DNA of 64,000 nucleotides from positions 1,708,817 through 1,772,816 of the forward strand of contig NZ_CP022463.1 in the NCBI RefSeq assembly GCF_002224485.1. Reading direction: 5' to 3'. This DNA is from Sinomonas sp. R1AF57. Its GTDB lineage: Bacteria; Actinomycetota; Actinomycetes; Actinomycetales; Micrococcaceae. The position numbers and the translations under genes were made by a program. The notes under the pieces were generated by a model. It was not told the origin of the DNA and ran no database searches. It saw only the letters and a program-made list of their open reading frames with translations. Shown in pieces: positions 7,688 through 16,435 of this stretch; positions within the stretch are counted from its first letter, which is position 1, and each line of letters begins with the position of its first letter.

Positions 7688-8347
7688 ATGGACACCAGCA
7701 CTGTGAGTCTGGGCCTCACGCTCGTGAGCGGCATCGCATGGACGGCGGTCTACGCAGAGGCGATCAGGATCGGCTTCGCCCAGCGCACCTACGCGATGCC
7801 GGTGGCAGCCCTCACCCTGAACATCGCCTGGGAATGGCTCTACGCGCTGGTAGGACTCTCGGAAGGCGGCGGCGTCCAGACTGTCGTGAACGTGGTCTGG
7901 GGCCTGGCCGACGCCCTGATCCTCGTCACCTTCCTCCGATTCGGGTACGCCGAGTTCGCCCCACTGCTCGGCCGCGCGGCCTTCTGGGCCGGCTCGATGG
8001 TCCTGCTGGGTGCGTCGGTGGCCGTGCAGCTGCTCTTCCGGGCCGAGTTCGGCGACCGCCTCGCCCCCGTCTACTCGGCGTTCCTGCAGAACCTGCTCAT
8101 GTCCGGTCTCTTCATCGCGATGTTCCTCTCGCGCGGAGGGCCCCGGGGCCAGTCCCTCGTCATCGCAGTGGCCAAGTGGCTCGGCACGCTCGCGCCTACC
8201 CTCCAGTGGGGCCTCCTCTCCCCCTCGGGCTTCGTGCTCGGCGTCGGGCTGCTGTGTTCCGTCGTCGACCTCGCCTATATCGGCCTCCTGGCCGCGGCCA
8301 GACGCGCAGAACCCGCGCGCATCCCCGCGGAAGTCGCGGCACCATGA
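7688..8347 (+). CDS. Pyr4/PaxB-like integral membrane protein
   Basis: Hydrophobic protein of 219 residues with about seven membrane helices. The motif NIAWEW (Glu49) at the end of the second helix and an acidic residue in the last helix, VVDLAYIG (Asp194), resemble the integral-membrane terpene cyclase family of fungal Pyr4/PaxB, where one Glu and one Asp in comparable positions are reported to be essential. Bacterial members are mostly uncharacterised, so a cyclase activity is only a hypothesis; no prenyltransferase or other terpenoid gene is adjacent. The ATG at 7688 is chosen because the longer frame adds a basic, non-helical stretch. The stop overlaps the next start (ATGA). Confidence 0.6.
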   Translation: MDTSTVSLGLTLVSGIAWTAVYAEAIRIGFAQRTYAMPVAALTLNIAWEWLYALVGLSEGGGVQTVVNVVWGLADALILVTFLRFGYAEFAPLLGRAAFWAGSMVLLGASVAVQLLFRAEFGDRLAPVYSAFLQNLLMSGLFIAMFLSRGGPRGQSLVIAVAKWLGTLAPTLQWGLLSPSGFVLGVGLLCSVVDLAYIGLLAAARRAEPARIPAEVAAP

Positions 8348-8919
8348 GGGCGGGCCAGGAATCATGGGAGTTCCGGGGCTCCCTCGGCTTCCCGACCCAC
8401 GCTGCCCTGTACGTCCGCGACGCCCTCGGCCTGGACACGTCAGCGGACGACGTCGCACCGCCGGCGCTCGCCGCGGACGTCCCAGACCGCTCGGATCGCC
8501 TCGCACCCGTGGACCGCTCCGGCGCCGCTGCCGCCTGGCTGGGCGTGTGGCATGCGCTGGTCGATCGCCCCGACTCCCCCTTCGTCGCGCTCGAGTCCCT
8601 TAGGCGCGCTCCGTTCGTCGCCGCCGTCTGGGACGAGGCGGTGCTGTGGTCGAACGCGGCGCGGCGCGGAGCCGCCTCCGCCGATCCCACCGGTCCCATC
8701 CGCTGGGATATCGTCCAAGCAGTGGCGGCCGGAGTCGCCCGCGACCTGGGCGTCGGCCTGGAGCGGATGCGTGGGGGCGCGGAGTTCGTCCTGGTATGCG
8801 GTGACTGGTGGCGCGTGGCGCGGCCGGGACTCGTGGTGGCCTCCGTGCAGGCCGCCTCTGACCCGGCGTCGGCGACAGCGCTCCTGCGGGCCGCCTTCGT
8901 CTCTGCACTCGAGGGCTGA
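8344..8919 (+). CDS. hypothetical protein coupled to the Pyr4-like gene
   Basis: Protein of 191 residues, not recognised; soluble, with no signal peptide or membrane helix. The N-terminus (ESWEFRGSLGFPTHAALYVRD) is followed by an Ala-rich stretch and a helical middle containing PFVALESLRRAPF, and the C-terminal part holds CGDWWRVARPG. The start ATG overlaps the stop of the Pyr4-like gene (ATGA), so the two are translationally coupled and probably function together. The next gene is convergent. Confidence 0.6.
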   Translation: MRAGQESWEFRGSLGFPTHAALYVRDALGLDTSADDVAPPALAADVPDRSDRLAPVDRSGAAAAWLGVWHALVDRPDSPFVALESLRRAPFVAAVWDEAVLWSNAARRGAASADPTGPIRWDIVQAVAAGVARDLGVGLERMRGGAEFVLVCGDWWRVARPGLVVASVQAASDPASATALLRAAFVSALEG

Positions 8920-8963
8920 GACCCTCCGCGACGTGCGCACTGCACGGCACGCCCGGTGCGCGC

Positions 8964-9317
8964 TCAGCCGGACGAGCCCGCGAAGGCGCGCACCTCGATG
9001 GGCAGGCCCGTGATCTCGGCGAGCCGCCGCGCCCAGCCGAGGGCGGTGTCGAGGTCCGGCGCCTCGATGATGTCGAAGCCGCCGAGGTGTTCGGGGCCCT
9101 CGCTGTAGGGACCGCTGGTGACGTGCACTTCTCCCCCGGGCCCCGCCGTGACGACGGTGGCCGTGGACGCGTCGGTGAGCCCGCGGCCGAACACGAAGGC
9201 GCCAGCGGCCCTGAGCTCCTCCGTGAGTTCCCCGAGCCGCGCCATGACCGGAGCAAGGAACTCCGGTGGGGGCACCACGCCGTCGGGCTGGTACATGCCG
9301 ATCATGTACTGGGCCAT
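8964..9317 (-). CDS. YciI/DGPF-domain protein
   Basis: Protein of 117 residues of the YCII-related (DGPF) fold: N-terminal MAQYMIGMYQPDG, central TSGPYSEGPEHLGGFDIIEAPD, then an amphipathic helix. Members are small ferredoxin-like-fold proteins with a conserved His/Asp pair; function is poorly known. It is the second gene of a pair, starting 7 bases after the end of the VOC-family gene. VOC plus YciI-type pairs are frequent in actinobacteria, often near ECF sigma factors, but none is seen here. Confidence 0.8.
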   Translation of the reverse strand: MAQYMIGMYQPDGVVPPPEFLAPVMARLGELTEELRAAGAFVFGRGLTDASTATVVTAGPGGEVHVTSGPYSEGPEHLGGFDIIEAPDLDTALGWARRLAEITGLPIEVRAFAGSSG

Positions 9318-9324
9318 CCCATCC

Positions 9325-9801
9325 TCATTCCGCGTCCGCGGCCGACTCGAGGTCGGCGATGACGATCCTGCGCATCTGCAGCATCGCGGTCATGGCCCGG
9401 CGGGCCCGTCCCGGGTCAGGGTCCTTGAGCAGCTCGGTGAGCCGGTTCGGAACGATCTGCCATGAGAAGCCGAAGCGGTCCTTGAGCCACCCGCACTGGC
9501 TCTCGTGGCCGCCGTCGGCCGTCAGGGCGTTCCAGTAGTAGTCCACCTCCTCCTGGTCCCTGCAGTGGACCTGGATGGAGACAGCTTCGTCGAAGGTGAA
9601 TTCGGGTCCCCCGTTGAGGGCGATGAAGGGTCGCCCGTCGAGCTCGAACGACACCGTCAGGACACTCCCGGCAGGCCTCGGTCCAGCCTCTCCGTAGTAC
9701 TCGACATCAGTGATCCTGGAGTTGGGGAAGATCCGCGAGTAGTAGTCCGCCGCCTCCTTGGCCTGGTCGTCGAACCAGAGGCACGTGGTCATCGCTGGCA
9801 T
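9325..9801 (-). CDS. VOC/PhnB-like glyoxalase-fold protein
   Basis: Protein of 158 residues of the 3-demethylubiquinone methyltransferase-like (PhnB) branch of the vicinal oxygen chelate superfamily. Typical features are CLWFDDQAKEAADYYSRIF near the N-terminus, the strand FIALNGGPEFTF, and the C-terminal CGWLKDRFGFSWQIVP. The fold usually binds a metal, but the substrate is unknown. The ATG at 9801 is preceded by a good purine-rich ribosome site (gaggag). It is the first gene of a two-gene operon with the YciI-type gene. Confidence 0.85.
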   Translation of the reverse strand: MPAMTTCLWFDDQAKEAADYYSRIFPNSRITDVEYYGEAGPRPAGSVLTVSFELDGRPFIALNGGPEFTFDEAVSIQVHCRDQEEVDYYWNALTADGGHESQCGWLKDRFGFSWQIVPNRLTELLKDPDPGRARRAMTAMLQMRRIVIADLESAADAE

Positions 9802-9895
9802 GGCACTCTCCTCTCCCCTGGGATTCTTCCCCTCCTCACGGCAAACCGAAAGGTTCTGGACAGGCGCACGACGCCGAGTGGCCGCCGCGCGCGCG

Positions 9896-9907
9896 TAGGC
9901 TGGGGGA
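9896..9907 (+). promoter_or_regulatory. -10 element of a leaderless DUF3054 mRNA
   Basis: TAGGCT at 9896-9901, six bases, then ATG at 9908. Confidence 0.5.
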
Positions 9908-10366
9908 ATGCAGTCCTCCCCCGCCCAGAGCCGCCACGACGAGGCCGGTTTCGGCCGCCCTGCGAGCACCTCCACGCGCACAGCCGTCCTTGCCGCAGCC
10001 GCGGATCTCGCCGTCGTCCTCGGGTTCGCCGCAGTCGGCCGGGGCTTCCACAGCATCGAGAACCCGGTCGTCGGTGTGCTCGCTACGGCGTGGCCCTTCG
10101 TCGTCGGGCTCGCGGTGGCGTGGGGCGCCCTCCGGATCTGGCGCCGCCCCCTCCCCGTATGGCCGGCGGGCGTCGCGGCATGGCTCGGTGCGTATATCCT
10201 CGGCATGCTCCTGCGCGCCGCCACCGGTGGCGGGACAGCTCCGGCCTTCCTCCTCGTGGCGTTCGCCACGCTGGGAGCGTTCATCGTCGGCTGGAGGGCC
10301 GTCGTCTGGGGCATCGGGGCGGCCCTCCGGCGGTCCCGCCGTGGCGGCGGTGTCTCTGGCGGATAG
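9908..10366 (+). CDS. DUF3054 membrane protein
   Basis: Protein of 152 residues with a short polar N-terminus and four membrane helices (about residues 26-46, 56-76, 85-105, 110-135). It matches the actinobacterial DUF3054 family in size and pattern, including the ENPVVGVLATAWPF loop. Function is unknown. The ATG is set by a -10 hexamer six bases before it. A single-domain Lrp/AsnC-ligand gene follows after 38 bases. Confidence 0.75.
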   Translation: MQSSPAQSRHDEAGFGRPASTSTRTAVLAAAADLAVVLGFAAVGRGFHSIENPVVGVLATAWPFVVGLAVAWGALRIWRRPLPVWPAGVAAWLGAYILGMLLRAATGGGTAPAFLLVAFATLGAFIVGWRAVVWGIGAALRRSRRGGGVSGG

Positions 10367-10404
10367 GCTGGCCGGGAGAACACCGCCTACACGAACGGAG
10401 GACC

Positions 10405-10683
10405 ATGATCACGGCATTCGTCTTCATCCAGACGGACACAGCGCAGATTCCGGAGGTGGCCGAGAAGATCTCCGCGATCCCGGGCATCAGCGAGGTGTAC
10501 TCGGTCACGGGAGAGTGGGACCTCATTGCCATCGCCCGGGTCCGGGAGCACGAGCAGCTTGCTGATGTCGTTGCAGACAGGCTTTCGAAGGTCGACGGCG
10601 TCCGCGAGACGACCACGCACATCGCATTCCGCGCCTACTCCCGGCATGACCTCGAGGCGGCCTTCTCACTCGGGCTCTCCTGA
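10405..10683 (+). CDS. stand-alone Lrp/AsnC ligand-binding (RAM) domain protein
   Basis: Protein of 92 residues that consists only of the RAM effector domain of Lrp/AsnC regulators (ITAFVFIQTD, then VYSVTGEWDLIAIARV, then VRETTTHIAF). The helix-turn-helix part is absent. Such single-domain proteins form rings and may bind amino acids or partner with full-length Lrp proteins. The ATG has a clear ribosome site (ACGGAGGACC). It ends just before a strong bidirectional terminator that separates it from trpD. Confidence 0.85.
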   Translation: MITAFVFIQTDTAQIPEVAEKISAIPGISEVYSVTGEWDLIAIARVREHEQLADVVADRLSKVDGVRETTTHIAFRAYSRHDLEAAFSLGLS

Positions 10684-10691
10684 CGACGGCC

Positions 10692-10725
10692 GAGGGCCGG
10701 GCCGCATCGCCGCGGCCCGGCCCTC
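10692..10725. terminator. bidirectional terminator between the RAM gene and trpD
   Basis: Perfect 14-bp stem (10692-10705 with 10712-10725) and a six-base loop between two convergent genes. There is no T-run, as is common in high-GC actinobacteria. Confidence 0.7.
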
Positions 10726-10742
10726 TGCTGCGCGCCACCGGC

Positions 10743-11813
10743 TCATGCCCGGGTGAAGTCCACCCATTTCTGGAGGGTCGTGGCGGCGGCACCCGAATCG
10801 ATCGACTCCTCGGCGCGCTCCTTCGCCGCCGCGAGCCGTTCGAGGAGCGGACCGTCCGCGCTCGTGTCGTAGGACACGAGACCCGCGGCCGCGTTGAGCA
10901 CGACGGCGTCCCGCACGGGACCGCGCTCGCCGGCCAGGACGCTGCGCACGACGGCGGCGTTGTGCGCAGCATCCCCCCCGCGGAGGTCGTCGAGGGCTGC
11001 GCGGGCAATGCCGAGGTCTGCCGGGTCGAGGACCGACTCGGACACCTCTCCGCCGCGGACCTCCCATACGCGGGACGTCGTGGTGATGGTGAGCTCATCG
11101 AGGCCGTCGTCGCCCCTGAACACGAGCCCGCGGCTCCCGCGCGCGGCGAGCACGCCGGCAATGAGCGGGGCCGTGCGCGGATCCGCTGCCCCCACCGCGG
11201 ACGCCTGGACGTGCGCCGGGTTGGTCAGGGGGCCCAGGATGTTGAACGCCGTGGGGATGGCGAGCTCCTTCCGCGGCGTCGCCGTGTACCGGAACGACGG
11301 GTGGAAGACCTGCGCGAAGCAGAAGGTGATGCCGCACTCGTCGGCGCACTCGGCCACCCGGGCGACCCCCATGTCCAAGCGGACGCCGAGAGCCTCGAGG
11401 ACGTCGGCGGAGCCCGACTTCGACGACGCCGCCCGGTTCCCGTGCTTGACCACCTTGGCACCTGCGCCGGCGATCACCAGGGCTGCCGTGCTCGAGATGT
11501 TCACGGTGTTCTGCTGATCGCCGCCCGTGCCCACGATGTCGAGCTTCTCGCCGCCGATCTCGATCGGAGTGGCGCGCTCGACCATGGCCTCGACGAGCCC
11601 GGCGAGCTCCTCGACCGTCTCCCCCTTGGACCTGAGCCCGACGAGGAACCCGGCGATCTGCACGTCCGACGCATTGCCGCCCATGATCGTGTCCATCGCC
11701 CACGCCGTCTCGGCCTGGGTCAGGTCATGGCGTGCCACGAGGGATCCGATGAGCGAACGCCACGTGGGCGGGGTCGAAGTGGCACCCGGGGTGCCGGCAG
11801 CGTCGGTAGTCAC
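10743..11813 (-). CDS. trpD: anthranilate phosphoribosyltransferase
   Basis: Cytosolic enzyme of 356 residues that transfers the phosphoribosyl group of PRPP to anthranilate, the second step of tryptophan synthesis. The family motifs are present: [14 protein letters not shown] (PRPP loop), [21 protein letters not shown] and the helical N-terminal domain. GTG at 11813 is chosen because TACCAT lies seven bases upstream, giving a leaderless start. Other trp genes are not in the window. It is divergent from ctaE, as often seen in Micrococcales. Confidence 0.93.
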   Translation of the reverse strand: MTTDAAGTPGATSTPPTWRSLIGSLVARHDLTQAETAWAMDTIMGGNASDVQIAGFLVGLRSKGETVEELAGLVEAMVERATPIEIGGEKLDIVGTGGDQQNTVNISSTAALVIAGAGAKVVKHGNRAASSKSGSADVLEALGVRLDMGVARVAECADECGITFCFAQVFHPSFRYTATPRKELAIPTAFNILGPLTNPAHVQASAVGAADPRTAPLIAGVLAARGSRGLVFRGDDGLDELTITTTSRVWEVRGGEVSESVLDPADLGIARAALDDLRGGDAAHNAAVVRSVLAGERGPVRDAVVLNAAAGLVSYDTSADGPLLERLAAAKERAEESIDSGAAATTLQKWVDFTRA

Positions 11814-11826
11814 GCCCCTGATGGTA
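11814..11826 (-). promoter_or_regulatory. -10 element of trpD
   Basis: On the minus strand TACCAT (11826-11821) is followed by seven bases and the GTG at 11813; no Shine-Dalgarno of normal spacing is needed. Confidence 0.4.
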
Positions 11827-11880
11827 TCGACCCACGCCAGCGAGGGTGCAAAGCATGACCCCGGCCACAGGGCTTCCGCC

Positions 11881-11984
11881 GCGGATCCCCGCGGATCCGC
11901 ATGATTTCGAGGGTTTGTAGAAAAAGTTCCCGGAAGGGGCGGTTCGCGTTGGGCGAACCTGAGGTTTGTAGACATAATGTCCTT
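11881..11984 (+). promoter_or_regulatory. ctaE-qcrCAB promoter region with repeats
   Basis: CATAAT at 11973-11978 lies six bases before the GTG at 11985, so the mRNA is probably leaderless. Three repeats lie just upstream: an exact inverted repeat GGTTCGC-GTTGG-GCGAACC (11941-11959) over the -35 region, a 10-bp direct repeat GGTTTGTAGA (11912-11921 and 11963-11972), and a tandem GCGGATCC (11881-11888, 11891-11898). Together they suggest regulation of the respiratory operon by DNA-binding proteins not identifiable from here. Confidence 0.45.
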
Positions 11985-12623
11985 GTGACGACAGCGACTC
12001 ATGCCCCGACAACCCCGGCACATCCCACGCTGAATCGCCCCAACATGGTCTCGGTCGGGACCGTGGTGTGGCTGTCCAGCGAGCTGATGTTCTTCGCCGG
12101 CCTCTTTGCCATGTACTTCTCCCTGCGCGCCGCCTCCGGCGAGCTGTGGGCGGAGGAGACGGCCAAGCTCAACTTCCCCTTCGCGCTGGTGAACACCATC
12201 GTCCTCGTGGCGAGCTCGTTCACCTGCCAGATGGGCGTCTTCGCCGCCGAGCGGCTCCAGCCCCGCCGCAGCGGCGGCGTCTTCGCGTTCGGACGCTGGG
12301 GCATGACCGAGTGGTTCCTGCTGACGTTCCTCATGGGCGCGTTCTTCGTTGCCGGCCAGGCCACCGAGTACACGATGCTCGTCTCCGAGCACGTCTCGCT
12401 CTCCTCGAACGCCTACGGCTCCGCGTTCTACATCACCACCGGCTTCCACGGCCTCCACGTGATCGGCGGCCTCGTCGCCTTCCTCTTCATCATCGGACGT
12501 GCGTTCGCAGCCAAGCGCTTCGGGCACTACGAGGCGACCTCGGCCATCGTCACGTCGTACTACTGGCACTTCGTGGACGTGGTGTGGATCGGCCTCTTCC
12601 TGGTCATCTACGTCCTCAAGTAG
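11985..12623 (+). CDS. ctaE: cytochrome c oxidase (aa3) subunit III
   Basis: Membrane protein of 212 residues with five helices, matching the shorter bacterial subunit III ([20 protein letters not shown] at the first helix; [11 protein letters not shown]; the final [15 protein letters not shown]). It stabilises the catalytic subunit of the aa3 oxidase. GTG at 11985 is supported by a -10 hexamer six bases upstream. It heads the operon ctaE-qcrC-qcrA-qcrB, with 73 bases to the next gene. Placing ctaE with the bc1 genes is typical of actinobacteria, where both complexes form one supercomplex. Confidence 0.93.
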   Translation: MTTATHAPTTPAHPTLNRPNMVSVGTVVWLSSELMFFAGLFAMYFSLRAASGELWAEETAKLNFPFALVNTIVLVASSFTCQMGVFAAERLQPRRSGGVFAFGRWGMTEWFLLTFLMGAFFVAGQATEYTMLVSEHVSLSSNAYGSAFYITTGFHGLHVIGGLVAFLFIIGRAFAAKRFGHYEATSAIVTSYYWHFVDVVWIGLFLVIYVLK

Positions 12624-12696
12624 CACCCGGAGCACAGCAGCACATCTCGCACCCGCGCCCCCATGGCGGCGGCAGGAAACGGATAGGAACGATTTC

Positions 12697-13482
12697 GTGA
12701 AGGCACTCTCGCAGAAGCGGCGTCACCCGCTGGCAGTCCTAGCGCTGCTGGTCATGGGACTGCTGCTGACAGGCGGTCTCTACTACGTGGCCAACGCGGC
12801 CAATTCGGCGAAGGCGGAAACCACGTACTCGGCGTCGGACGTCAGCGAGGGCGAGAAGCTCTTCGTGGCAAACTGCGCCACATGCCACGGCATGGGCGCC
12901 TCCGGCACGGCCTCCGGGCCGTCCCTCGTGGGCGTCGGCGCCGCTGCCGTCGACTTCCAGGTCGGCACCGGCCGCATGCCCATGCAGATGCAGGGCCCGC
13001 AGGCCTACAAGAAGCCCGTGCAGTTCACCGAGGAGCAGACCAAGCAGCTCTCGGCCTACGTAGCCTCGCTCGGCGCCGGTCCGGCCCTCCCGGACGAATC
13101 CATGCTCGACAAGGGCGGCGACGCCACGCACGGCGGCGAGCTCTTCCGCGTCAACTGCGCCATGTGCCACAACGCCGCGGCAGCAGGCGGCGCTCTGACG
13201 CGCGGCAAGTTCGCCCCGTCGCTCGCGGGTGTGTCGGAGAAGCACATCTACGAGGCGATGGCCACGGGCCCGCAGAACATGCCGGTCTTCTCTGACGCGA
13301 ACATCTCGCCGGAAGGCAAGCGCGACATCATCACCTTCCTCAAGACCATCGAGACCCAGGGCTCCCCCGGCGGCGCCGACCTCGGGTCCCTCGGCCCGGT
13401 CTCTGAGGGCCTGTTCGTGTGGGTCGCCGGCCTCGGCGTCATCATCGCCTTCACGATCTGGCTGACGTCGCGCACCTCCTGA
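12697..13482 (+). CDS. qcrC: di-haem cytochrome c subunit of the bc1 complex
   Basis: Protein of 261 residues with an N-terminal membrane anchor (about 11-32), two cytochrome c domains each with a CxxCH haem site (CATCH at 60-64, CAMCH at 154-158), and a C-terminal anchor helix (about 229-247). It passes electrons from the Rieske protein directly to the aa3 oxidase, replacing a soluble cytochrome c, the hallmark of actinobacterial respiration. GTG at 12697 follows a GGATAGGA ribosome site. It is the second gene of the ctaE-qcrCAB operon. Confidence 0.93.
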   Translation: MKALSQKRRHPLAVLALLVMGLLLTGGLYYVANAANSAKAETTYSASDVSEGEKLFVANCATCHGMGASGTASGPSLVGVGAAAVDFQVGTGRMPMQMQGPQAYKKPVQFTEEQTKQLSAYVASLGAGPALPDESMLDKGGDATHGGELFRVNCAMCHNAAAAGGALTRGKFAPSLAGVSEKHIYEAMATGPQNMPVFSDANISPEGKRDIITFLKTIETQGSPGGADLGSLGPVSEGLFVWVAGLGVIIAFTIWLTSRTS

Positions 13483-13581
13483 CGCGACAGCGCGCACCGC
13501 AATATGGGCCGCCCCCGTGGCGGCGAAGATTTGAACACCGTCCCCGCGACACATCGGGGGCCAGGAAGGATGAGGGGAAAT

Positions 13582-14631
13582 ATGGGCAACCATAGTGACG
13601 GCTCTCCCCAGCACGGGGGCGCCGTAGCTACGGCTGGTCAGACGGAGCAGAAGTTCGCGGACCCGGGTCTCCCGCCGCACCGCCTCCGTCTGGCTGACAC
13701 CGACCCCAAGGCTGCGAAGCGCGCTGAGCGCCAGGTCACGGCGCTGTTCATCATCTCGGTGATCGGCACGATCGTGTTCCTCGTGGCGTACTTCGCCATC
13801 GATCTTGGGCACAACTCCGACATCGCGACCGTCCGCACGCAGAACATCCTGCTGGGCATCGGGACGGCCTTCGCGATGCTGGGCATCGGGACGGGCATCG
13901 TGCACTGGGCCAAGGCGCTCATGCCGGACCACGAGGTCTCCGAGGCCCGTCACCCCGTCCGCGAGGAAGACGACCGCGTCGCGGCCGTCAAGATCGTCGA
14001 TGACATCATCGAGGAGACCGGCATCAAGCGCCGCCCCCTCATCCGCAACACCCTGATCGGTGCTGTGGCTCTGGCCCCGCTCCCCGCCCTCGCGGTGTTC
14101 GGTGACCTCGGCCCCAACGCCAACGACAAGCTGCGCCACACCATGTGGGCCCCCAAGGACGGCAAGAAGGTCCGCCTCACGCGTGATCCCGACGGAACGC
14201 CGATCAAGGCCTCCGACGTCACGATCGGCTCCGCCTTCCACGTCATCCCCGAGGGCCTGAATGACCTTGCCGAGGGCAAGCTCAACGAGAAGGCCAAGGC
14301 CGTCGTCCTGCTCATGCGTCTCAACCCGGCTGACCTGCACATCTCCGCCGGCCGCGAGAACTGGAGCTACAACGGCATCGTCGCCTACTCGAAGATCTGC
14401 ACGCACGTCGGCTGCCCCGTGGCTCTCTACGAGCAGCAGACGCACCACCTCCTGTGCCCGTGCCACCAGTCGACCTTCGACCTCACGCACGAGTGCCAGG
14501 TGATCTTCGGCCCGGCCAGCCGTCCGCTGCCGCAGCTGCCGATCGAGGTGGACGCCGATGGCTATCTCGTGGCGTCGTCGGACTTCCACGAACCTGTTGG
14601 ACCTAGCTACTGGGAGCGTGAGTACTCGTGA
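13582..14631 (+). CDS. qcrA: Rieske iron-sulfur subunit of the bc1 complex
   Basis: Protein of 349 residues with three membrane helices in the N-terminal half (around residues 55-75, 88-112 and 153-175), the actinobacterial arrangement, and a C-terminal Rieske domain. The 2Fe-2S ligands are visible in CTHVGC and CPCHQS. It oxidises menaquinol and reduces QcrC. The ATG at 13582 follows a gaggggaaat ribosome site; a longer upstream frame lacks such a site. Its stop overlaps the qcrB start by four bases (GTGA). Confidence 0.93.
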   Translation: MGNHSDGSPQHGGAVATAGQTEQKFADPGLPPHRLRLADTDPKAAKRAERQVTALFIISVIGTIVFLVAYFAIDLGHNSDIATVRTQNILLGIGTAFAMLGIGTGIVHWAKALMPDHEVSEARHPVREEDDRVAAVKIVDDIIEETGIKRRPLIRNTLIGAVALAPLPALAVFGDLGPNANDKLRHTMWAPKDGKKVRLTRDPDGTPIKASDVTIGSAFHVIPEGLNDLAEGKLNEKAKAVVLLMRLNPADLHISAGRENWSYNGIVAYSKICTHVGCPVALYEQQTHHLLCPCHQSTFDLTHECQVIFGPASRPLPQLPIEVDADGYLVASSDFHEPVGPSYWEREYS

Positions 14632-16313
14632 GCGGCGCTACCGCCTCCACCTACCAGCCGCCGACGAAGGTCGGCCGCATCGCCGACTTCGTCGACCAGC
14701 GGACCGGTGCTTCGGCCGCGGTCCGCGAATTCGGCCGGAAGGTCTTCCCCGACCACTGGTCGTTCATGTTCGGCGAGGTTGCCCTCTACAGCTTCGTCAT
14801 CCTGCTGATGTCGGGAACCTTCCTGACCTTCTTCTTCGACCCGTCGATGGCGGAGACGCACTACGACGGCGCGTACGTGCCGCTGCGCGGCATGGAGATG
14901 TCCGTCGCGTATCAGTCCTCGCTGCATATCTCGTTCGAGGTGCGCGGCGGGCTGTTCATGCGCCAGGTGCACCACTGGGCCGCTCTGCTCTTCGTGGCTG
15001 CTATGGCCGTGCACATGCTGCGCGTGTTCTTCACGGGCGCATTCCGCAAGCCGCGCGAGATGAACTGGGTCATCGGCGGCGTGCTCCTCATCCTGGGCAT
15101 GGCGGCCGGTTTCACCGGCTACTCCCTGCCGGATGACCTGCTTTCGGGCAACGGCCTGCGCATCATCGACGGCGTGATCAAGTCGATCCCGATCATCGGC
15201 ACCTGGATCTCGTTCTTCCTGTTCGGCGGAGAGTTCCCGGGAACCGCGATCATCGGCCGCCTCTACGTGCTCCACATCCTGCTGGTGCCGGCAATGATCC
15301 TGCTGTTCGTCGCGCTGCACCTGCTCTTCGTGGTCGTCCACAAGCACACGCAGTACCCTGGCCCGGGTCGCAATGACGGCAACGTCGTCGGCTACCCGCT
15401 GGGCCCGGTCTACGCGGCGAAGGCCGGCGGCTTCTTCTTCATCGTGTTCGGCGTGATCGCCGCAATGGCTGCCTTCTTCACCATCAACCCGATCTGGAAC
15501 TACGGCCCGTACGACCCCTCCCCGGTGTCCGCAGGCACGCAGCCCGACTGGTACATCGGATGGGTCGACGGCGCGCTTCGCCTGATGCCGGGCGTGCTCG
15601 GCTCGCTCGACGGCTACCGCCAGCACTTCGAGTTCGTGATCTTCGGGCAGACGCTGACGCTCAACGTCCTCCTCCCGGCCCTGGTGCCCGCGGGCATCGT
15701 CTTCACTGTCCTGTTCACGTACCCGTGGATCGAGCGGTGGATCACGAAGGACGAGCGCGAGCACCACGTTCTCGACCGCCCCCGCAACGCCCCCACGCGT
15801 ACCGCGATCGGCATGGCCGGATTCACGTTCTACTGCGTCATGTGGGCCGCGGCCAGCTCGGACCTGATCGCGACGCATTTCCATGTCTCGCTCAATGACG
15901 TGACGTACTGGCTGCGCACGCTGTTCTTCCTCGGCCCGATCATCGCCTTCGTGGTGACGAAGCGTGTGGCCCTGGCGCTCCAGCGCAAGGACCGCGAGAT
16001 CGCGCTGCACGGCCGGGAGACCGGACGCATCGTACGCCTCCCGCACGGCGAGTTCATCGAGGTCCACGCGCCGCTGGACGAGTACAAGCGCTACCGGCTG
16101 GTGGGCTTCGAGTCGCCCGAGGTGCTCCCCGCCCAGCCGAACGCCAAGGGCGTCGTCGATCGGAAGGAGCGCCGCCGCGCCAAACTCTCGCGGTGGTTCT
16201 TCGAGGACCGCGTCGCGCCGGCCACTCCGGCCGAGCTCGAGGCCGCCCATGCGCATGGGCACCACGAGGCCATCGAGCCCGCCGAAGAGGCGAAGAGCCT
16301 CGGTCGCCGCTAG
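14628..16313 (+). CDS. qcrB: cytochrome b subunit of the bc1 complex
   Basis: Membrane protein of 561 residues with at least eight helices carrying the two haem b groups and the menaquinol sites; haem-ligand histidines lie in RQVHHWAALLFVAAMAVHML and in the helix with ALHLLFVVVHKH. A charged C-terminal tail of about 130 residues, typical of actinobacteria, follows the last helix. The GTG start overlaps the qcrA stop. It is the last gene of the operon and is followed by a strong terminator. Confidence 0.94.
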   Translation: MSGATASTYQPPTKVGRIADFVDQRTGASAAVREFGRKVFPDHWSFMFGEVALYSFVILLMSGTFLTFFFDPSMAETHYDGAYVPLRGMEMSVAYQSSLHISFEVRGGLFMRQVHHWAALLFVAAMAVHMLRVFFTGAFRKPREMNWVIGGVLLILGMAAGFTGYSLPDDLLSGNGLRIIDGVIKSIPIIGTWISFFLFGGEFPGTAIIGRLYVLHILLVPAMILLFVALHLLFVVVHKHTQYPGPGRNDGNVVGYPLGPVYAAKAGGFFFIVFGVIAAMAAFFTINPIWNYGPYDPSPVSAGTQPDWYIGWVDGALRLMPGVLGSLDGYRQHFEFVIFGQTLTLNVLLPALVPAGIVFTVLFTYPWIERWITKDEREHHVLDRPRNAPTRTAIGMAGFTFYCVMWAAASSDLIATHFHVSLNDVTYWLRTLFFLGPIIAFVVTKRVALALQRKDREIALHGRETGRIVRLPHGEFIEVHAPLDEYKRYRLVGFESPEVLPAQPNAKGVVDRKERRRAKLSRWFFEDRVAPATPAELEAAHAHGHHEAIEPAEEAKSLGRR

Positions 16314-16332
16314 GCGACAGAAACACCGTCAC

Positions 16333-16376
16333 AGTCAGAGGGCCCCGCAGCAGCAGCTGCGGGGCCCTCTGACTTG
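16333..16376 (+). terminator. terminator of the ctaE-qcrCAB operon
   Basis: Perfect 18-bp stem (16333-16350 with 16357-16374) with a six-base loop, directly after qcrB. It can also act on the opposite strand, where the GntR-type gene ends at 16436. Confidence 0.85.
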
Positions 16377-16435
16377 TCTGCTGGGGTAGTGTGCGGGCGC
16401 GTGGTGAGAAGCCCTGACAGGCCACAGAAGGGGCG

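Noticed and set aside
16333-16376. Long perfect inverted repeat as an insertion-sequence end
   Set aside because: It is directly after qcrB, has a six-base loop and lies between convergent genes; it is a transcription terminator.
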